This document shows positions 38,182-49,273 of a stretch of DNA of 64,000 nucleotides, one piece after another (position 1 is the stretch's first letter; every line of letters starts with the position of its first letter). Made by a program: the position numbers and the translations under genes. Origin of the DNA: Affinirhizobium straminoryzae (GTDB lineage Bacteria > Pseudomonadota > Alphaproteobacteria > Rhizobiales > Rhizobiaceae). The DNA is taken from assembly GCF_007004135.1 (NCBI RefSeq), contig NZ_VJMG01000023.1:1-64000 (forward strand). Reading direction: 5' to 3'. Below the pieces are notes generated by a model, which saw only the letters and a program-made list of their open reading frames with translations, had not been told where the DNA came from and searched no databases.

Positions 38182-39633
38182 TCAGGCGGCGCGGCGCGGC
38201 GTGCGCGGCAGGTACTCCTCACGGCGGTCATCCGTCAGCCTGAAATCGCCAACCAGATCGGATAGCTGGCGCGATTTCGAGCGCATCGTCGTCGTGGCAG
38301 CGGTGGATTCCTCGACCATTGCGGCATTCTCCTGCGTGGCGCGATCCATCTGGGCAACCGATTCATTGATGTCCTGGATGCCGCTCGCCTGCTCGCGCGC
38401 CGAATTGGCAATCGCGGCGATCACCTCGTCGATCTCGCTGACCTTGCGCACAATGCCGCTCAGCGTCTGGCTGGTACTTTCGACCAGCACCACCCCGTGC
38501 TTCACCTGATCGGAGCTGGCCGAAATCAGCGACCGGATATCCTTCGCCGCTTCCGCCGAGCGCTGGGCAAGCGCGCGAACCTCAGAGGCAACGACGGCAA
38601 AGCCCTTGCCGGCATCACCGGCGCGCGCCGCTTCCACCCCTGCATTGAGCGCCAGAAGATTGGTCTGGAAGGCGATCTCATCGATGACCGAGACGATGCG
38701 GGCGATCTCCTGCGAGCTTGTCGCGATCTTGCCCATGGCCTGCTCGGCTTCGATCATGATCTGGCCGGTGCGGCTGACCTCGTCCTTGGTAAACGTGGCC
38801 ACACGGCTTGCCGTAGCGGCCCCTTCAGAGGTCTTCTGCACCGTCGCCGTCAGTTCGCGCAGCGCGGTGGCGGTCTCCTCCAGTGCCTGCGCCTGCTGCT
38901 CGGTACGACGCGACAGGTCCTCGCTGGCGCTCGATACCTCCTCCACGACAGTGCGCAGGTCCGCGACCGTATGGACAATCGTCGTCATCACGCTGTCGAG
39001 CGCCTCGGTGGCGCGGTTGAAGTCCCGCCTCGCACCCTCGTTCTTCTCCGGCAGAGGCTCACTCATGCGGATGGAGAGGTTGCCATCCGCCAGCGCGTTC
39101 AGCGCCTGACCCATCACCTGCATGGCCGAGGCATCGGCGGCGGCATCGGCGGAGCGCTGCCGTTCGAACTCCTCCTGCTGCTGCCGGGTCTCGGCATTGA
39201 TGTCCTCCACCAGCACATGCACGGCGACCGCGATGTCTGTGAAGATCGATTCCAGGATGCTGCGGACATAGGTTTCGCGTTTGCGAGGCGACCAGCTGGT
39301 TTCCCGCATCACGGTCAACGTCCATTCCGCTGCATAGATCGAGGCAGCCTTGACGATGAAATCAGTGAAGCCCGTCTTTTCCGCGATCGAACGGATCACC
39401 GGGGCCTGGGTTGCAAAGTAGCGGGAACTGAAATCGCCCTCGCACAGATGTTGAAACTTCACGCGTTCGCGCGCCACGACATCATCTGCCAGAACGGTCG
39501 TCGATGAATCAAAATGCTTGTAACACCGCGTACTGACATCCCGCACATGCTTGTCCAGCATCCTGAACAGCTCCTGCCCGATGGCCTTGCGCTCACCGGA
39601 CCACGGCCTGATGTCATCTTCAATTTTACGCAT
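38182..39633 (-). CDS. Soluble methyl-accepting chemotaxis protein
   Basis: The product has 483 residues and no transmembrane segment, so it is a cytoplasmic receptor. The first ~155 residues are helical ([20 protein letters not shown]) and resemble a globin-coupled-sensor or protoglobin-like fold. The position where a proximal haem His would be expected reads Ala/Glu, so haem binding is doubtful. A HAMP-like stretch near 175-230 leads to the signalling domain with its tip [25 protein letters not shown] precedes the ATG at 39633. The C-terminus (PRTPRRAA) has no CheR-tether pentapeptide. No other che genes are nearby. Confidence 0.9.
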   Translation of the reverse strand: MRKIEDDIRPWSGERKAIGQELFRMLDKHVRDVSTRCYKHFDSSTTVLADDVVARERVKFQHLCEGDFSSRYFATQAPVIRSIAEKTGFTDFIVKAASIYAAEWTLTVMRETSWSPRKRETYVRSILESIFTDIAVAVHVLVEDINAETRQQQEEFERQRSADAAADASAMQVMGQALNALADGNLSIRMSEPLPEKNEGARRDFNRATEALDSVMTTIVHTVADLRTVVEEVSSASEDLSRRTEQQAQALEETATALRELTATVQKTSEGAATASRVATFTKDEVSRTGQIMIEAEQAMGKIATSSQEIARIVSVIDEIAFQTNLLALNAGVEAARAGDAGKGFAVVASEVRALAQRSAEAAKDIRSLISASSDQVKHGVVLVESTSQTLSGIVRKVSEIDEVIAAIANSAREQASGIQDINESVAQMDRATQENAAMVEESTAATTTMRSKSRQLSDLVGDFRLTDDRREEYLPRTPRRAA

Positions 39634-39762
39634 GAACACCCTCAACACCTAAAAAGATGATTCATGCTCGCAAAACACTCTTAATTTTCTCATCAAGATT
39701 GCCGGCAACATCTGACAGGACGCGGCGCGTGCAATGGGCCGCGTCCTGGCACTGGCGTAGCG

Positions 39763-40545
39763 TCAGCCCATGTGCCAGCCGTGGCTCACGGTAAACGACT
39801 GGCCTGTCAGTGCATTTGTCTCGAAGCCGGCGAGGAACAGCGCCACTTCGGCAACATCCTCCACCGTGGTGAACTGGCCATCCACGGTTTCGCCCAGCAT
39901 CACCTTCTTGACAACCTCATCCTCGGAAATGCCAAGCGTTGCGGCCTGTTCGGGGATCTGCTTGTCGACAAGCGGCGTGCGCACGAAACCGGGGCAGATG
40001 ACATTGGCGCGAATGCCGTACTCACCGCCTTCCTTGGCCAGAACCCGGGCAAGACCCAAAAGGCCGTGCTTGGCGGTGACATAGGCGGATTTCAGCGGCG
40101 AGGCCTCATGCGAATGCACGGAGCCCATGTAGATCACCGCGCCGCCACCCTGCCGCTTCATATGCGGCACGCAGGCCTTGGTGGTGAGAAAGGCGCCATC
40201 GAGATGGATCGCCTGCATCTTCTTCCAGTCGGCAAAGGGAAAATCCTCGATCCGATGGACGATCTGGATGCCGGCATTCGAGACAAGAATATCGACGCGA
40301 CCGAAATGCTGGACGGTTGCGGCAACGCCGGCATTGACCGCCGCCTCGCTCGTCACGTCCATGGCGATGCCGATTGCCTGGCCCGAGCCGAGCGCCGACA
40401 GTTCCTGCGCCTTCGCTTCGGCCGCCTCGAGGTTGAGGTCGGCGATCACGACGTTCGCGCCCTCCTCGACATAGCGCCTGGCGATCGCGGCGCCGATGCC
40501 GCTCGCCGAGCCGGTGATGATGGCGACTTTACCCTTGAGCTTCAT
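39763..40545 (-). CDS. bdhA: 3-hydroxybutyrate dehydrogenase
   Basis: BdhA oxidises (R)-3-hydroxybutyrate to acetoacetate with NAD. It is used in breakdown of polyhydroxybutyrate. The product has 260 residues with [15 protein letters not shown] for cofactor binding, NAG, and the catalytic SAYVTAKHG (Tyr-x-x-x-Lys). Its C-terminus [12 protein letters not shown] is typical of BdhA. AAGGAG lies before the ATG, within the end of the upstream patatin gene. The stop-to-start gap is 1 bp, so translation is coupled. Confidence 0.94.
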   Translation of the reverse strand: MKLKGKVAIITGSASGIGAAIARRYVEEGANVVIADLNLEAAEAKAQELSALGSGQAIGIAMDVTSEAAVNAGVAATVQHFGRVDILVSNAGIQIVHRIEDFPFADWKKMQAIHLDGAFLTTKACVPHMKRQGGGAVIYMGSVHSHEASPLKSAYVTAKHGLLGLARVLAKEGGEYGIRANVICPGFVRTPLVDKQIPEQAATLGISEDEVVKKVMLGETVDGQFTTVEDVAEVALFLAGFETNALTGQSFTVSHGWHMG

Positions 40546-40546
40546 G

Positions 40547-41722
40547 TCACGTTCTCCTTGCTTTCGCCGCGCGTTGCGGCATGGCAGCCGGCATGTGGTC
40601 GGTTGCTCCTTCGTCCCGCGCCGTATCCTGGGCGAGGTCGAAAATCTGGATGCCATTGCGGGGGCGCCCGCGTCTTGTCCATTTCGGGTGGGTCAGCGTG
40701 CGCATGGCATCGTCATACCCCGCCTTCCAGTTCTCCTCGACGGTGGCGCGCGAGAACTCCGCGTCCATGGCATGCGAATCATAGGCGGCGCTGCGATGGA
40801 TGAGATGAACGAGCGTCACGTCATATTCGACGCCGATGGAGCGCAGGAGTGCAGCATCCTCGTCGTCCTGCAGTTCCGGCGGCAGCTTTTCCAGCAGGCG
40901 GCGGGCGGCGCGGCGGATCTTCTGCTTGCGCGCAAACTCGTCCGTGTTCATGCGCGTGCGGCTGGAATAGCGGATCTCCTTGACACGGGCATCGACCTCC
41001 AGCAGATCGCGCGGCATACGCCCGCGGGCCGGAAACAGGTCCACCTGGAAGATGCAGAGATCGGCATCGTAGCTGTCGGCCGCCAGCACATATTGCAGCG
41101 GCGTGTTGGAGACGAGGCCGCCGTCCCAGTAGAATTCGCCATCGATCTCGATCGGCGGGAAACCGGGCGGCAGCGCGCCGGAGGCGGCGACATGGCGGGC
41201 GCACAGACGCGTATTGCTGGTGTCGAAATAGGCGAAGTTGCCGGTCTTCACGTTCACCGCGCCGAGACTGACGCGCACCTTGCCGGTGTTGATCCGGTCG
41301 AAATCGACCAGCCGCTCCAGCGTCTTCATCAGCGGTTCGGTGTCGTAATGGCTGATGCGGTAATCCGGGTTCAGCAGCATCTGGTAGGGTGTTGCAAGCC
41401 GCGGCGAAAAGAAGCCGGGAATGCCCGTCATCGACCCTGCCAGCACCGACCAGTCCTTCAGCATGCGCTTGCCGAAATGATCCTGCGGCATCACCCCGTA
41501 ATCGAGGCCGGAGGAGACCATGTCCCAGAAATCGCGCAGGTTGCGGACCTTGTGCTCATCCGGGCTGCCGGCAATGATCGCGGAATTGATCGCGCCGATC
41601 GAGATGCCCGCCAGCCAGTCCGGCCGGATGCCGTGGCTGTGCAACGCCTCGAAGGTGCCGGCCTGATAGGCGCCGAGCGCGCCGCCACCCTGGAAGACGA
41701 GAATATTCTGCAAGGGACGCAT
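40547..41722 (-). CDS. Patatin-like phospholipase with DUF3734
   Basis: The 391-residue acyl hydrolase has the oxyanion hole [17 protein letters not shown] at its start, the nucleophile motif [10 protein letters not shown] and the catalytic Asp in [13 protein letters not shown]-terminal region of about 120 residues matches DUF3734-type patatins. It shares a transcript with bdhA. Patatin-fold enzymes include intracellular PHB or lipid hydrolases, so a role in releasing 3-hydroxybutyrate is plausible but unproven. Confidence 0.9.
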   Translation of the reverse strand: MRPLQNILVFQGGGALGAYQAGTFEALHSHGIRPDWLAGISIGAINSAIIAGSPDEHKVRNLRDFWDMVSSGLDYGVMPQDHFGKRMLKDWSVLAGSMTGIPGFFSPRLATPYQMLLNPDYRISHYDTEPLMKTLERLVDFDRINTGKVRVSLGAVNVKTGNFAYFDTSNTRLCARHVAASGALPPGFPPIEIDGEFYWDGGLVSNTPLQYVLAADSYDADLCIFQVDLFPARGRMPRDLLEVDARVKEIRYSSRTRMNTDEFARKQKIRRAARRLLEKLPPELQDDEDAALLRSIGVEYDVTLVHLIHRSAAYDSHAMDAEFSRATVEENWKAGYDDAMRTLTHPKWTRRGRPRNGIQIFDLAQDTARDEGATDHMPAAMPQRAAKARRT

Positions 41723-41840
41723 GGGAGATTTCCTGATGATCATCTTCGCTTATGCAGCATGTTCCTGTTCAACATGGTGCGACGCGAAGAAGATTTCATC
41801 CGCCAGAAGGGGAAACGGCGTTCACAAAGATGGCATGCAG

Positions 41841-41866
41841 AAAGCCGCCCCCGAGGGAACGGCTTT
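41841..41866 (-). terminator. Hairpin after adhP
   Basis: AAAGCCG / CGGCTTT is a 7-bp stem with a 12-nt loop. It lies about 27 bp beyond the adhP stop and is followed by a short U-rich run on the minus strand. Confidence 0.65.
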
Positions 41867-41892
41867 CCTCTCCTCTCGCAGTCCGATGGCGG

Positions 41893-42921
41893 TCAGGCTG
41901 CCAGATCGAGCACGATACGTCCGTCGATCTTGCCTTCTTCCATGCGGTGGAAGATCTCGTTGATGTTTTCGATCTTGTCCCAGGAGAAATGCGAGGCGAC
42001 CTTGCCCTCGCCGGCAAACATCAGGCTTTCCTCGAGATCCTGCCTTGTGCCGACGATGGAGCCGCGCACGGTGATGCGCTTCAGCACCGTATCGAAGACC
42101 GGCAGCGAGATGAAGCCCGGCGGCAGGCCGACCAGCGACATGGTGCCCTTGGAACGCAGGAATCCGTAGGCCTGCTCCATGGCTTTGGGCGAGACGGCGG
42201 TGACGAGGGCGCCATGCACGCCGCCGGTTGCCTTCTGCACCTGTTCGATCGCATCGGCCGCGCGACCGTTGACGGTGACATCGGCGCCGAGTTTCCTGGC
42301 CAGTTCGAGCTTGTCATCGAAGATGTCGGCGGCCACCACATGCATGCCCATGGCCTTCGCATATTGCACGGCCATGTGACCGAGACCGCCGATGCCGGAG
42401 ATGACCACCCATTCGCCGGGCCGCACCTCGGTTTCCTTCAGGCCCTTGTAGACCGTGACGCCGGCGCAGAGCACGGGCGCGGCGGGGCCGAATGCCAGAT
42501 TGTCCGGCAGGCGGCCGACATAATCGGGATCAGCCAGACCATATTGCGCAAACGTGCCGTTGACGGAATAGCCGGTGTTCTGCTGGCTGCCGCACAGCGT
42601 TTCCCAGCCGGTGCGGCAGGGATTGCAGCAGCCGCAGGCGGTATGCAGCCACGGAACGCCGATACGATCGCCTTCCTTGATGCGGGAGACGCCGGCACCG
42701 AGCTTGGCGACATAGCCCACGCCTTCGTGGCCCGGGATGAAAGGCGGGTTCGGCTTGACCGGCCAGTCGCCATTGGCGGCATGCAGGTCGGTATGGCACA
42801 CGCCGGTCGCTTCGTATTTGACGAGGATCTGGCCCGGCCCCGGTTCCGGAATCGGCATTTCCTCGATCACCAGCGGCTTGCCGAATTCGCGCACCACTGC
42901 GGCTTTCATCATTGCTGCCAT
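41893..42921 (-). CDS. adhP: Zinc-dependent alcohol dehydrogenase (AdhP type)
   Basis: The 342-residue medium-chain dehydrogenase oxidises primary alcohols with NAD. The catalytic zinc ligands are Cys in TGVCHTDLHAANGDWP and His-Glu in PGHEGVGYV. The structural zinc site has four Cys in ACGCCNPCRTGWETLC. The Rossmann motif is VISGIGGLGHMAVQYA. The start is the ATG at 42921 (MAAMMKAAVV). It appears monocistronic. Confidence 0.94.
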   Translation of the reverse strand: MAAMMKAAVVREFGKPLVIEEMPIPEPGPGQILVKYEATGVCHTDLHAANGDWPVKPNPPFIPGHEGVGYVAKLGAGVSRIKEGDRIGVPWLHTACGCCNPCRTGWETLCGSQQNTGYSVNGTFAQYGLADPDYVGRLPDNLAFGPAAPVLCAGVTVYKGLKETEVRPGEWVVISGIGGLGHMAVQYAKAMGMHVVAADIFDDKLELARKLGADVTVNGRAADAIEQVQKATGGVHGALVTAVSPKAMEQAYGFLRSKGTMSLVGLPPGFISLPVFDTVLKRITVRGSIVGTRQDLEESLMFAGEGKVASHFSWDKIENINEIFHRMEEGKIDGRIVLDLAA

Positions 42922-43046
42922 GATCTTCTCCTCGAACGGTCGGCGCCGGTAACGGCCGGCGCATGATGGGGAGCGGTTGATCCGCACACCACCGTTCTAG
43001 AGCAGCTGTCAGCTTTCCGTTTTGATTTGCCGCAAAGCGCGCCGCT

Positions 43047-43466
43047 TCAGTTGAGCGCCAGCCAGAGCGCCAGCCAGATCCACATGCAGCCAAGCGCCGC
43101 GGCCCCCGCCATGAAGGCCAGCCGGCGGTAGCGAATGCGGTTGCTGGTCACGTGGATATAGGTGTGCACGCAGCGGCTCAGCACGAAGAACCAAGCAAGC
43201 CCGATGATAACAGGGTTGTCGCCGCTCGTCATGTAGAGCGCCATGCAGACCACATGGAACAGAACCGGCAGTTCGAACTGGTTCTTGAGATTGTTGTGCA
43301 CGAACAGGCTGTCCGGCGGATCCTGCAGGTTTTCACGGAACTGCGAAACCGTTGCCCGCCCGGCCCTGACCGCCGCCACGCGACGCACGGAGAGAAGAAT
43401 GTAAAGGAAGAAGACGAGCACCACATGGGCAATCATCGGCCAGATCATGGCTTCGCTTGGCAACAT
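43047..43466 (-). CDS. MAPEG family membrane protein
   Basis: The 139-residue protein has four hydrophobic helices. The MAPEG signature is spread over NLKNQFELPVLFHVVCMALY (matching the N-x-x-E-x-P motif) and FVLSRCVHTYIHVTSNRIRY. Members are glutathione-linked or of unknown function in bacteria. AAGGG lies 7 bases before the ATG at 43466. An in-frame ATG 18 bases in is an alternative. Confidence 0.88.
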   Translation of the reverse strand: MLPSEAMIWPMIAHVVLVFFLYILLSVRRVAAVRAGRATVSQFRENLQDPPDSLFVHNNLKNQFELPVLFHVVCMALYMTSGDNPVIIGLAWFFVLSRCVHTYIHVTSNRIRYRRLAFMAGAAALGCMWIWLALWLALN

Positions 43467-43499
43467 GGCAGGGCCCTTTCCGCTTCTGCACAACGCAAG

Positions 43500-43531
43500 A
43501 AAAAAGGCCGCGAACCGATCAGTCCGCGGCC
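43500..43531 (-). terminator. Intrinsic terminator of the small exported protein gene
   Basis: GGCCGCG / CGCGGCC stem (43506-43531) is followed on the minus strand by six U residues. It lies 19 bp after the stop at 43550. Confidence 0.88.
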
Positions 43532-43549
43532 GCATGTCTTATGGCCCCG

Positions 43550-43912
43550 TCAGTGGCGCAAGCGCAAGACTTCCGTACCGGCGCCGTCCTCGCCGGAAAT
43601 CGTCCAGACGCCGTCGAGAATGCCGCCCGGCTTGACCTCGTAGATCACCAGCCCGACGCTGTCGCCCATCACATAGGCCGCGGAAAACGCATTCTCGTGC
43701 AGCATGCAGATGCCGACGGAATTGGTAGCCCCCGTCTTCCACTCGATCGAGCAGGTGGTTTCGCTGGTCAGCGAAATCCGGGCCGTGCCGCTATATTCGG
43801 AACCGTCCAGATTGGTGCCGGAAACGCTATAGGTCCCCGCTTCCACTGTCTGTGCCTGCGCACAGGAAAATGACGCACCGACAAGCAGTGCGCCAGCAAT
43901 CAGTCTCTTCAT
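43550..43912 (-). CDS. Small exported protein, function unknown
   Basis: The product has 120 residues with a clear signal peptide (LIAGALLVGASFSCAQAQ). The mature domain of about 100 residues is beta-rich, with two Cys (CSIEW and GICML) that could form a disulfide, and Gly-rich turns (SGTNLDGSEYSGTARI). Homologous small proteins of this look occur in rhizobia, but no function is recognised. It has its own terminator. Confidence 0.72.
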   Translation of the reverse strand: MKRLIAGALLVGASFSCAQAQTVEAGTYSVSGTNLDGSEYSGTARISLTSETTCSIEWKTGATNSVGICMLHENAFSAAYVMGDSVGLVIYEVKPGGILDGVWTISGEDGAGTEVLRLRH

Positions 43913-44013
43913 GAAGTCCCCCGAAATGCCGGCAGGATTGCCAGCACCGGGAGAATACGCAAGCCTTGCCGACTGGCAATGGGGGCCAGTCGCCGCGCAC
44001 CCGTCAGCAGGCT

Positions 44014-45519
<1,506 letters not shown>

Positions 45520-45900
45520 GCCAATTTCCTTCAGTAAAAGAAAGAGCGGTCCGGCGGGAGGGGCCGGAAGCGATCTTCGGGAATGGGAAGTTGGCGAGGG
45601 CTGGTAACACGGTTATGACGGGAAGGGAATAGGAAAAACCCCGAGCCCGCCTCCGTCCCTTCGCTTCGGCGTGAGCCACGGCAGCGGATGGCGCGTGCCC
45701 CGCACCTTGCGGTCATGCGAGATGGCTCATCAGACGGCATCTGTCCGGCTGGTCGTGCCGGCCTTTCGTACCGGCGGCACATTCCCCTGCCTCATCGAAG
45801 CGGACAGGATTGTCGACGAACACACACCCAACAGAGCCCTCCCCGCAGAGGCATGACCCCGCGGACGCGTACCGCGGGATCGCCCCTCCAATCACATCGA
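45520..45900. other. Intergenic region upstream of guaB, nothing recognised
   Basis: The 381-bp stretch lies between guaB (minus) and the metallo-hydrolase gene (minus). It must contain the guaB promoter. No conserved ORF, tRNA or clear riboswitch was seen. Confidence 0.4.
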
Positions 45901-46923
45901 TCAGATGTCGAACTGGTAGCTCTTCGGCACGAAGCGATAGCCGGTCTCGCGCTTTTCCACATAGCCGACCGAGGGGAAGGGCATGTGATAGCCGAGGAAG
46001 GCGACGCGATCGGTGGCGATCATGTCGAACACCGTCTTGCGGGTCTTCGCCGCCATCTCCTTGTTCATGTCGAAGCGGACTTCCCATTCCGGGCGCTGCA
46101 GCGACAGAACGTAATGATTGGCGGTATCGGCCGTCAGCACCAGCCGGCGGCCGGCCGATTCGACATGGAAGATCATGTGACCGGGGGTGTGGCCGAAGGC
46201 GTTCATGCCGGTGATGCCGGGAACGACGGTCGCGCCATCGCCGATGAAGGTCATCTTTTCGGCGAGCGGCTTCACACTGGCAAGCACCGCCTTCTGGCCG
46301 CCTTCCGCCGGCGTGCCGGCACGCTCCGCGCTGGTCCAGAAATCATATTCCGTCTTGCCGGTGACATAGCGGGCATTCGGGAAGGCGGGCTTGCCGTCCT
46401 CCATCAGGCCGCCGATGTGATCGCCATGCAGATGGGTCAGGACAACGACGGTGACATCTTCCGGCCGGTAACCCGCCGCCTTCATGCCGTCGAGCAGACG
46501 ACCGGTGCCCTGCGCACGGCCGCTGGCGCCGAAACCCGTATCGAACAGCACAAGCTCGTTTCCGGCCCGGATCAGTGTCGGCGCGAAGGAATTGACGAAA
46601 TTGTCGGCGGGCAGGAAATTTTCCTTGAGAAGGTCTGCGACGGCCTCCGGGCTCTGGTTGGTACCGAAGGTCTCGTTCGGCTTGCCGGAGGCGCGGCCAC
46701 CGTCTCGCACCACGAGAACCTCGAATTCGCCGAGCTTGAACCTGTCGGTCTGGGGCGGCATCGTTGCGGGTATTGCTGCTGTCATCTTTCCATCCGTGGC
46801 GGGTTGCTTGGTCCCCTGTGTCCCCTGCGCCAGCGCCTGCCCCGACAGAAGTGCCGGTGCGGCCAGAATGCCTGCTCCGGCGGATCCCAGAAGGACCCGC
46901 CGCCCCATCTTCATCTGTGCCAT
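45901..46923 (-). CDS. Exported metallo-beta-lactamase-fold hydrolase (possible lactonase)
   Basis: The product has 340 residues. A Tat-like signal starts MAQMKMGRRVLLGSAGAG and ends near SGQALAQG. The MBL motif is H164-L-H166-G-D168-H169 in VVLTHLHGDHIGG, with a later His in FGHTPGHMIFH and Asp in LTADTANHY. It groups by look with the MBL subfamily that includes quorum-quenching lactonases and methyl parathion hydrolase. The substrate is not predictable. It diverges from an MFS gene. Confidence 0.88.
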   Translation of the reverse strand: MAQMKMGRRVLLGSAGAGILAAPALLSGQALAQGTQGTKQPATDGKMTAAIPATMPPQTDRFKLGEFEVLVVRDGGRASGKPNETFGTNQSPEAVADLLKENFLPADNFVNSFAPTLIRAGNELVLFDTGFGASGRAQGTGRLLDGMKAAGYRPEDVTVVVLTHLHGDHIGGLMEDGKPAFPNARYVTGKTEYDFWTSAERAGTPAEGGQKAVLASVKPLAEKMTFIGDGATVVPGITGMNAFGHTPGHMIFHVESAGRRLVLTADTANHYVLSLQRPEWEVRFDMNKEMAAKTRKTVFDMIATDRVAFLGYHMPFPSVGYVEKRETGYRFVPKSYQFDI

Positions 46924-47104
46924 GTCAACCTCCAATATGCGCAACCGGCCGCGCGTCTCGTCCCATCGCCGGTGGTTGCAGAGATATGCAGCCGATGCCC
47001 GAGGAAAATGCCTCTCACGTAGTCGTGATGCCGGCAGCCGGACAGAAGAAATTGTATGGCGGGACGGACCAAGGAAGCGTAGGAACGGGGCGCCCTCCGC
47101 TGAC

Positions 47105-48529
47105 ATGAAGCCATCCCCTATGAACCGCATCGTTCCGCTTATTCTCGCCGTCGCGCTCTTCATGGAGCACATGGATTCCACGGTGATTTCCACAGCCCTG
47201 CCGGCCATTGCCACCGATCTCGGCGTCAGCCCCATCACCCTGAAGCTGGCCTTGACCTCCTACATGGTGTCGCTTGCCGTCTTCATTCCGATCAGCGGCT
47301 GGATGGCCGACAAGTTCGGTGCCAAGAACATTTTCCGGATGGCGATCGCCGTCTTCGTGACCGGCTCCATCTTCTGCGCCATGTCCTCCTCGGTGCTGGC
47401 CTTCGTGATGGCGCGCTTCCTGCAGGGCATGGGCGGCGCGATGATGACGCCGGTCGGACGTCTCGTTTTGTTGCGGACCACCGATCGCAAGGACCTCGTC
47501 TCGGCCATGTCACTGCTGACCATTCCCGCGCTGGTCGGCCCGCTGACCGGCCCGCCGATCGGCGGCTTCATCACCACCTATTTCACCTGGCACTGGATCT
47601 TCCTGATCAACGTGCCGATCGGCATCATCGGCATCTGGCTGTCCTCGATCCACCTGCCGGACATCCCGGCGCGCGGCGCGCCGCCGCTCGACATGGCGGG
47701 TTTTGTCCTGACAGCGATTGCCGCCTCCGGGATCGTTTTCGGGCTCTCCGTCGTCAGCCTGCCGGCCCTGCCGCCCTATGTCGGCATCAGCGCCGCCGTG
47801 ATCGGCTTTGCCTGCGGCGCGCTTTACATCGGCCATGCCCGGCGCCATCCGAACCCGATCCTGACGCTGACACTGTTTGGCAACACCGCTTTCCGCGCCT
47901 CCGTTACCGCCGGCACCCTGTTTCGCATCGCGACCGGTGCCGTGCCCTTCCTGATGCCGCTGATGCTGCAGCTGAGCTTCGGCATGACACCCTTCCAGTC
48001 CGGCCTCACCACCTTCGCCGGTGCCGCGGGTGCCATGGCGGTCAAATTCATGGCCAAGCGCACCTTCGCGGCCACCGGCTTCCGAAGCGCGCTGCTCGGT
48101 GCCTGCGTTGCCGGTTCCGCGATGACGGCGATCAACGGCTTCTTCACGCCGGCGACCCCTGCCCTGCTGATTACCTTCTTCCTGTTCGCCTCCGGCCTTG
48201 CCCGCTCGCTGTTCTTCACCGGTGTGAATGCGCTCGGCTATTCGGAAATCGGGGATGCGGAGGCAAGCCAGGCCACCTCGATCAGCTCCGTCATGCAGCA
48301 GATCAGCCTGGCGCTCGGCGTTGCCTTCGCTGCGCTGGTGCTGGAAACATCGTCCTACCTGTCGGGCACGCATCTCGAGCTGGCGGATTTCCATCTCGCC
48401 TTCTTCATCGTGTCGGCCATTTCGCTGTGCGCCTGCCTGCCGGTTCTGGCCCTGCATCCGCAGACCGGCGCCGGCGTTTCCGGCCACCGGCGCTACCAGC
48501 CGCGGGCGGCCGAAGCGCCGGGCGAGTAA
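47105..48529 (+). CDS. MFS transporter, DHA2 (drug:H+) family
   Basis: The product is 474 residues with about 13-14 hydrophobic segments. It has the DHA2 pattern MEHMDSTVISTALPAIATDL (a motif D-like start) and then GWMADKFGAKNIFRMAI as motif A. RFLQGMGGAMMTPVGRL is also typical. It probably exports drugs or small metabolites. The first ATG, at 47105, is followed by another at 47120, and neither has a strong ribosome site. It converges with rlmE with 3 bp between stops. Confidence 0.9.
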   Translation: MKPSPMNRIVPLILAVALFMEHMDSTVISTALPAIATDLGVSPITLKLALTSYMVSLAVFIPISGWMADKFGAKNIFRMAIAVFVTGSIFCAMSSSVLAFVMARFLQGMGGAMMTPVGRLVLLRTTDRKDLVSAMSLLTIPALVGPLTGPPIGGFITTYFTWHWIFLINVPIGIIGIWLSSIHLPDIPARGAPPLDMAGFVLTAIAASGIVFGLSVVSLPALPPYVGISAAVIGFACGALYIGHARRHPNPILTLTLFGNTAFRASVTAGTLFRIATGAVPFLMPLMLQLSFGMTPFQSGLTTFAGAAGAMAVKFMAKRTFAATGFRSALLGACVAGSAMTAINGFFTPATPALLITFFLFASGLARSLFFTGVNALGYSEIGDAEASQATSISSVMQQISLALGVAFAALVLETSSYLSGTHLELADFHLAFFIVSAISLCACLPVLALHPQTGAGVSGHRRYQPRAAEAPGE

Positions 48530-48532
48530 GCT

Positions 48533-49273
48533 TTATTCCGACAGCACGTCGTCCTGCGCGGCGTCTGCGTCCTGAGCCTCCTCCGCAGCCGTCGGCCGGC
48601 GGCCCTTGAACCCCTTGGCGAGCAAAAACATCTCGACGGATTCCGAGCGCGATGAGGCCGGCTTGATGTGCAGCACCTGGCGGAAATTCTGCTTGAGCAT
48701 GGAGAGAAGCTCCCGCTCCGTGCCGCCCTGGAAGGTTTTGGCCAGGAAATGGCCGCCTTCGGCCAGCACCTCCACCGCAAAATAGGCCGCCACCTCGCAC
48801 AAATGCATGGTGCGCAGATGGTCTGTCTTCTGGTGACCGGTGGTCGGCGCCGCCATGTCGGAGATGACGAGATCCGGCGTGCCGCCCACCGCCTCCAGCA
48901 GTTTTTCCGGGGCGGATGGATCGAGGAAATCGAGCTGCAGGATCTTGACGCCCGGGATCGGCACGACTTCGAGGAAATCGATGGCGGCGACGCGGATATC
49001 CTCCTCCGTCGAGCCCGTCACCTTGGCGGCGATCTGCGACCAGCTGCCGGGGGCGGCGCCAAGATCGATGATGCGCCGCGCGCCCTTCAGAATCTGGTGC
49101 TTCTCGTCGATCTCCAGCAGCTTGAAGGCGGCACGGGCGCGATAGCCTTCCAGCTTTGCGCGCTGCACATAGGGATCGTTGATGTGACGCTCGAGCCAGC
49201 GGCGGGACGAGGCCTTCAGCTTGCCCTTCTTCACCTTCTGGCCGAGCTTGCGGCCGATGGGGGCTTTGGTCAT
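48533..49273 (-). CDS. rlmE: 23S rRNA (uridine2552-2'-O)-methyltransferase
   Basis: RlmE (FtsJ) methylates U2552 in the ribosomal A site. The 246-residue product has the RrmJ fold: basic N-terminus [30 protein letters not shown] (first catalytic Lys), SAM motif [28 protein letters not shown] (Asp), and FLAKTFQGG (Lys). The C-terminal 30 residues are an acidic extension rich in Ala and Asp. The ATG overlaps the gppA stop (ATGA). Confidence 0.96.
   Translation of the reverse strand: MTKAPIGRKLGQKVKKGKLKASSRRWLERHINDPYVQRAKLEGYRARAAFKLLEIDEKHQILKGARRIIDLGAAPGSWSQIAAKVTGSTEEDIRVAAIDFLEVVPIPGVKILQLDFLDPSAPEKLLEAVGGTPDLVISDMAAPTTGHQKTDHLRTMHLCEVAAYFAVEVLAEGGHFLAKTFQGGTERELLSMLKQNFRQVLHIKPASSRSESVEMFLLAKGFKGRRPTAAEEAQDADAAQDDVLSE

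Noticed and set aside
43971..43991. A 7-bp hairpin after guaB as terminator
   Set aside because: It has no U tract, and short stems like this occur by chance in GC-rich sequence.
45688..47022. A 444-codon plus-strand frame opposite the metallo-hydrolase
   Set aside because: Antisense to a gene with intact HxHxDH motif and signal peptide.
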